From Bacteroidota bacterium (lineage in GTDB: Bacteria; Bacteroidota; Ignavibacteria; Ignavibacteriales; Ignavibacteriaceae), in the NCBI GenBank assembly GCA_024278655.1, contig JAJRSV010000233.1, positions 1-23,642 on the forward strand: 23,642 bases of DNA. Reading direction: 5' to 3'. Within the stretch, counting starts at the first letter, position 1; each line of letters opens with the position of its first letter. Under the pieces are notes generated by a model. The model saw only the letters and a list, made by a program, of their open reading frames with translations, was not told where the DNA came from and searched no databases. The position numbers and the translations under genes are program-made. Of this stretch, positions 21,285 to 23,642 are shown one piece after another.

Positions 21285-21925
21285 TCATTAATTTTAATTA
21301 AAGTGGTAGTAGCCCAAATAATAAAATAATTCGGACAGTCTCGGTTTGTATTTTAGCTTTATATTTTTTGTCTTCTGTTTATTGATCCTCTACGAGGATA
21401 TGTTTGTTTTTTTCTTTCTTTTCTACAATAATTGAACATCTACGATGTTCTTTGCAAGTGTAAGTTTGTCCCGCTTTTTCTTTAATCCAAATCATCACCG
21501 GAACTTTTTTACAACCAATTAAATGTTATCTCCATTCCGCAATTAACCTCGTAGAGGTTATATTATTGTAGCAGCATTTCAACCATCATCAGGTATTAAA
21601 AACCTCGTAGAGGTTTAATAAATTTCCGGTTTGTGAAACATCTGTCCAAAATAAATTTCTCTGAAATACCGGCAGAGTAAAAATTAAAATGGGTTACAGG
21701 TGTTTATATTCGTTTCATTTGTAAGAGGAAGTCATCCCTCTTTAATTCCCCTCTTCCTTTCCGGGAGAAGAGGGAGAGGGTGCCGGGTTGCAGTTTTTGT
21801 AAAAATGTTTAATTCTGCTATTAAAGGATGAATAGTTACTCAATAAAAAAATATTTTGGACAGCAATGACCGAAACAAGCTCTTAAAGTTAATAACTAAA
21901 ATAAAATTAGGTATTGGCAATTTAA
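21285..21925. other. Gene-free spacer rich in palindromes
   Basis: No coding frame is convincing. It holds four short related palindromes (21385-21616) and an 8-bp hairpin CCCTCTTC/GAAGAGGG (21749-21756 with 21767-21774) in a polypyrimidine/polypurine stretch. The rest is AT-rich. No clear terminator for the transporter gene is seen. Confidence 0.6.
21385..21616. repeat. Four covarying palindromes with TAC/GTA loops
   Basis: ATCCTC-TAC-GAGGAT (21385-21399), GAACATC-TAC-GATGTTC (21434-21450), TAACCTC-GTA-GAGGTTA (21544-21560) and AAACCTC-GTA-GAGGTTT (21600-21616) each form a perfect 6-7 bp stem around TAC or its complement. The arms differ but stay complementary. Confidence 0.85.
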
Positions 21926-21930
21926 TTGTC

Positions 21931-21938
21931 TATGTTTG
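21931..21938 (+). promoter_or_regulatory. Possible -7 box of the RRM gene
   Basis: TATGTTTG matches TAnnTTTG and lies 54 bp before the GTG start, which would give a leader of about 45 nt. No good -33 box is seen. Confidence 0.35.
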
Positions 21939-21991
21939 TTACCTACGGAAAAAGTCCGGATTTTTATTTATTATATTTTAGAGGTTCTATA

Positions 21992-22243
21992 GTGAGCACT
22001 AAGTTATTTGTGGGTTCTCTCCCCTGGTCGGTAAACGACGAAGAGCTAAAGGAAACATTTGAAAAACATGGAACTGTAGTTTCAGCAAAAGTAATTACAG
22101 ACCGCGACACCCAAAGGTCCAGAGGTTTCGGTTTCGTTGAGATGGAGAGTTCTTCAGATGCAAACAATGCTATTGCAGCATTGAATGATTCAGAATTAAA
22201 CGGAAGAAATATCGTTGTTAACGAAGCTAAATCGCGCAACTAA
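21992..22243 (+). CDS. RRM-domain RNA-binding protein (cold-shock/Rbp type)
   Basis: This is a single-domain RNA-recognition-motif protein of the kind found in cyanobacteria and Bacteroidota, thought to bind single-stranded RNA and often induced by cold. I start at GTG 21992 (VSTKLFVGSLPWSVND), with GAGG 7 bp upstream; the longer frame from 21926 adds a non-family leader. This gives 83 residues covering one RRM: RNP2 is KLFVGSLPW (about 4-12) and RNP1 is RGFGFVEM (about 44-51), with the aromatic residues that stack on RNA bases. The tail after the domain is only a few residues, with no Gly-rich extension. It is monocistronic, with a strong terminator. Confidence 0.93.
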   Translation: MSTKLFVGSLPWSVNDEELKETFEKHGTVVSAKVITDRDTQRSRGFGFVEMESSSDANNAIAALNDSELNGRNIVVNEAKSRN

Positions 22244-22270
22244 AAGAATATTTTTTTAGATTTCTGAAAG

Positions 22271-22297
22271 AGGCGTCTTTTTTAAGACGCCTTTTTT
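22271..22297 (+). terminator. Rho-independent terminator after the RRM gene
   Basis: AGGCGTCTT (22271-22279) pairs with AAGACGCCT (22284-22292) over a TTTT loop, followed by a run of T. It is 28 bp past the stop codon. Confidence 0.92.
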
Positions 22298-22740
22298 ATT
22301 TTAAACACCATTCGTTAATTCCAACCTTAACGCGGCACAGCCGTCAACCAAATAACAAATATAAAACGAAGGTTAAGTTACTTTAACCATTCAATCAATC
22401 CGTCATTTGTCATTGATAGTTATTTATTGTCATTTGTTGTGAGGAGTGTTCGTGGTGCTGGGTTCGTAGTTCGTGGTTTAACGTTCGACGTTCCATGTTT
22501 ATTGATCATAATCTTGTAATTTTGTAATCTTGCAACCTGTCTGCCGATAGGCAGGTCTTGTAATTATTATTTATCCATCCATACAATTATTCAATCAACC
22601 AAGCATCTATTCTTTTATTTAATAGTAAAAATGATACTATATGTAAAATCCTGACAAAAAACCAAAAATATGAGTGAGGATATTATACTACCCATAATAA
22701 AACCAACAGAAAACCACACTCCCAAAATCCCACAATTCAA
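22298..22740. other. AT-rich spacer with simple repeats
   Basis: No gene is seen. It holds a CAAATAACAAAT / ATTTGTCATTG inverted set, a GGTTAA/TTAACC hairpin (22371-22388), a run of GTTCGTAGTTCGTGG-type units (about 22460-22490) and the small hairpin at 22536-22555. These look like eroded intergenic repeats. Confidence 0.5.
22535..22556. repeat. Second copy of the small GCAGG hairpin element
   Basis: ACCTGTCTG and TAGGCAGGT pair, with two G-T wobbles, over a CCGA loop. It differs from the 8359-8378 hairpin by a few bases. It is flanked by CTTGCAA and CTTGTAA, which may be one repeated target sequence. Confidence 0.6.
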
Positions 22741-22743
22741 TTA

Positions 22744-22791
22744 TGTCTTACTTTTAAGAATTGACTTACATATAAAAATTGTCTAACTTTA
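22744..22791. promoter_or_regulatory. Three 18-bp-spaced direct repeats before the toxin-antitoxin genes
   Basis: TGTCTTACTT (22744), TGACTTACAT (22762) and TGTCTAACTT (22780) start exactly 18 bp apart. TAACTTTA (22784-22791), one base off TAnnTTTG, overlaps the third. This layout fits an operator for autoregulation by the AbrB-type antitoxin. Confidence 0.45.
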
Positions 22792-22819
22792 AATCAAAAC
22801 ATAAGGAAGGATGATAAAA

Positions 22820-23050
22820 ATGTACACGGGATATGTTACATCGAAAGGGCAGTTGGTAATACCGGCAAAGCTGAGAAAGAAATTCGGAATTAAAACCGGA
22901 ACACGGGTGAACTTTTTTGAGGAGAGAGACGGAATAAAAATTATTCCGGTTACAAAGGAAATAATCGAAGCGAATAAAGGATTTTTAGGAACAAAAGGAA
23001 AACTCCTTAAATCTCTTATGGAAGAGAAAAAGAAAGAACGCGAATTATGA
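22820..23050 (+). CDS. AbrB/MazE-type antitoxin (SpoVT-AbrB domain)
   Basis: The protein is a small DNA-binding antitoxin. I start at ATG 22820 (MYTGYVTSKGQLVIPAKLRK), because GGAAGG (22805-22810) lies 9 bp upstream; the ATG at 22811 directly abuts it. This gives 76 residues. The swapped-hairpin AbrB domain covers about 1-45 (VTSKGQLVIPAKLRKKFGIK, then VNFFEERDGIKIIPV). The C-terminal part, rich in Lys and Glu, is expected to wrap the toxin. Its stop overlaps the PIN gene start by 4 bp (ATGA), so translation is coupled. Antitoxins of this type commonly repress their own operon, and repeats that may serve as its site lie just upstream. Confidence 0.92.
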   Translation: MYTGYVTSKGQLVIPAKLRKKFGIKTGTRVNFFEERDGIKIIPVTKEIIEANKGFLGTKGKLLKSLMEEKKKEREL

Positions 23051-23445
23051 AAAGATACGTTCTGGACAGTTATTCGCTTTTGGCTTATGCAGAAAACGAA
23101 AAGGGAGCCGATGATGTGGAGGATATTTTAATAAAGGCACTTGATAACAAAACAGAGTTGTTTCTGTGCATAATTAATTGGGGAGAGATGTATTACATTG
23201 CGTTACGTGAAGGCGGTAAAGAAAAAGCCGAACTTTATAAAAATACTTTTGCACGCTATCCGATTACTATTGTTGAAGCAAATAAAGAATTAACAATAAA
23301 GGCAGCCGGCTACAAAGCTTTTCATAAAATATCTTATGCAGATGCTTTTGCCGCCGCATTGGCGAAGATGAAAAAAGCACAGTTGGTAACAGGCGATAAA
23401 GAATTTAAAACGCTCGAAAAAGAAATTAAGATTAAGTGGATATAA
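23047..23445 (+). CDS. PIN-domain toxin ribonuclease (VapC family)
   Basis: The protein has 132 residues, the usual VapC size. The PIN acidic residues are in place: Asp7 in YVLDSYSLLAY, Glu47 in NWGEMYY, Asp99 in SYADAFAAALA and Asp117 in VTGDKEFK; they bind Mg2+ or Mn2+ for RNA cleavage. Such toxins cleave tRNA or rRNA; the target here is unknown. The gene overlaps the antitoxin gene by 4 bp in the usual antitoxin-toxin order, and both frames look intact, so the module is probably active. A long palindrome follows and may end the transcript. Confidence 0.93.
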   Translation: MKRYVLDSYSLLAYAENEKGADDVEDILIKALDNKTELFLCIINWGEMYYIALREGGKEKAELYKNTFARYPITIVEANKELTIKAAGYKAFHKISYADAFAAALAKMKKAQLVTGDKEFKTLEKEIKIKWI

Positions 23446-23510
23446 TCAGCCCACGACTTAAGAGACCGTGTGAAAGTTACTAATTTACATTAACACCGGA
23501 ATTTAGAATC

Positions 23511-23627
23511 TGTTGCAGAACTAATATTAGTCACTCTGAACGGAGTGAAGGGTCTCGATTTTTATAAGAATGAGATTCTTCATTCCGCTTCGCTACATTC
23601 AGAATGACAATTCTGACTTGTGCAACA
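23511..23627. repeat. Long imperfect palindrome after the PIN toxin gene
   Basis: TGTTGCA (23511-23517) and TGCAACA (23621-23627) mark the outer ends. Inside them GTCACTCTGA (23530-23539) pairs with TCAGAATGAC (23599-23608), and GAGATTCTTCATTCC pairs with the GGAGTGAAGGGTCTC arm with some mismatches. It shares its inner sequence with the repeat at 8347-8445. Confidence 0.8.
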
Positions 23628-23642
23628 CTAACTTTATTCCGG

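Noticed and set aside
21926..21991. Longer N-terminus of the RRM protein
   Set aside because: The extra 22 residues are not RRM-like, would start at TTG without a ribosome site and overlap a promoter-like box; GTG 21992 has a good GAGG.

Overview
The window is bacterial chromosome of moderate, somewhat AT-rich composition. It most likely comes from the Bacteroidota/Chlorobi/Ignavibacteriota (FCB) group. The evidence is several upstream regions with a TAnnTTTG-type -7 box (before mnmE, the POT-family transporter and the RRM protein gene), genes with and without Shine-Dalgarno sequences, a class II DnaJ and DUF885 lipoprotein typical of that group, and many intergenic palindromic repeats. The placement is an inference; no rRNA or tRNA gene is present to settle it. 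The standard code is used: TAA, TAG and TGA all end genes at conserved C-termini (MnmE ends in FCIGK followed by TAG).

Region 1 (1-4490, minus strand) holds mnmE, mnmG and rsmG, then after a terminator the 5' end of a probable mfd. Two parS-like sites lie in the 90 bp between mnmE and mnmG, so the locus may lie near the replication origin. rsmG is cut by an in-frame TAA at codon 41.

Region 2 (4800-11200, plus strand) is a chaperone island: hsp20, a CbpA-type dnaJ, htpG and clpB. Together they would form a hold/unfold/disaggregate system. htpG is interrupted by an in-frame TAG at codon 94, inside the ATP-binding fold.

Region 3 (11200-16310) holds a DUF885 lipoprotein metallopeptidase-like gene (minus), a divergent ubiquitin-like/Mut7-C RNase-like protein, a membrane-anchored metallophosphoesterase and a MOSC-domain protein.

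Region 4 (16311-17660) is a small mobile-element scar. A remnant of a second MOSC gene is joined to REP palindromes that surround a REP-associated tyrosine transposase (RAYT); a 111-bp terminal-inverted-repeat element lies next to it.

Region 5 (17660-23642) holds a stand-alone TrpB2-type tryptophan synthase beta chain, a small lipoprotein, a POT/MFS transporter, an RRM RNA-binding protein and an AbrB/PIN toxin-antitoxin pair. They are separated by palindrome-rich spacers.

The most notable points are the two nonsense-interrupted, normally conserved genes, the paired parS-like sites, the RAYT/REP cluster whose REP appears to supply the stop of a MOSC remnant, a 20-bp hairpin nested in a larger repeat whose empty-site relative is in the same window, and four palindromes whose arms covary around a fixed TAC/GTA loop. 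I did not find a clearly new multi-gene system.
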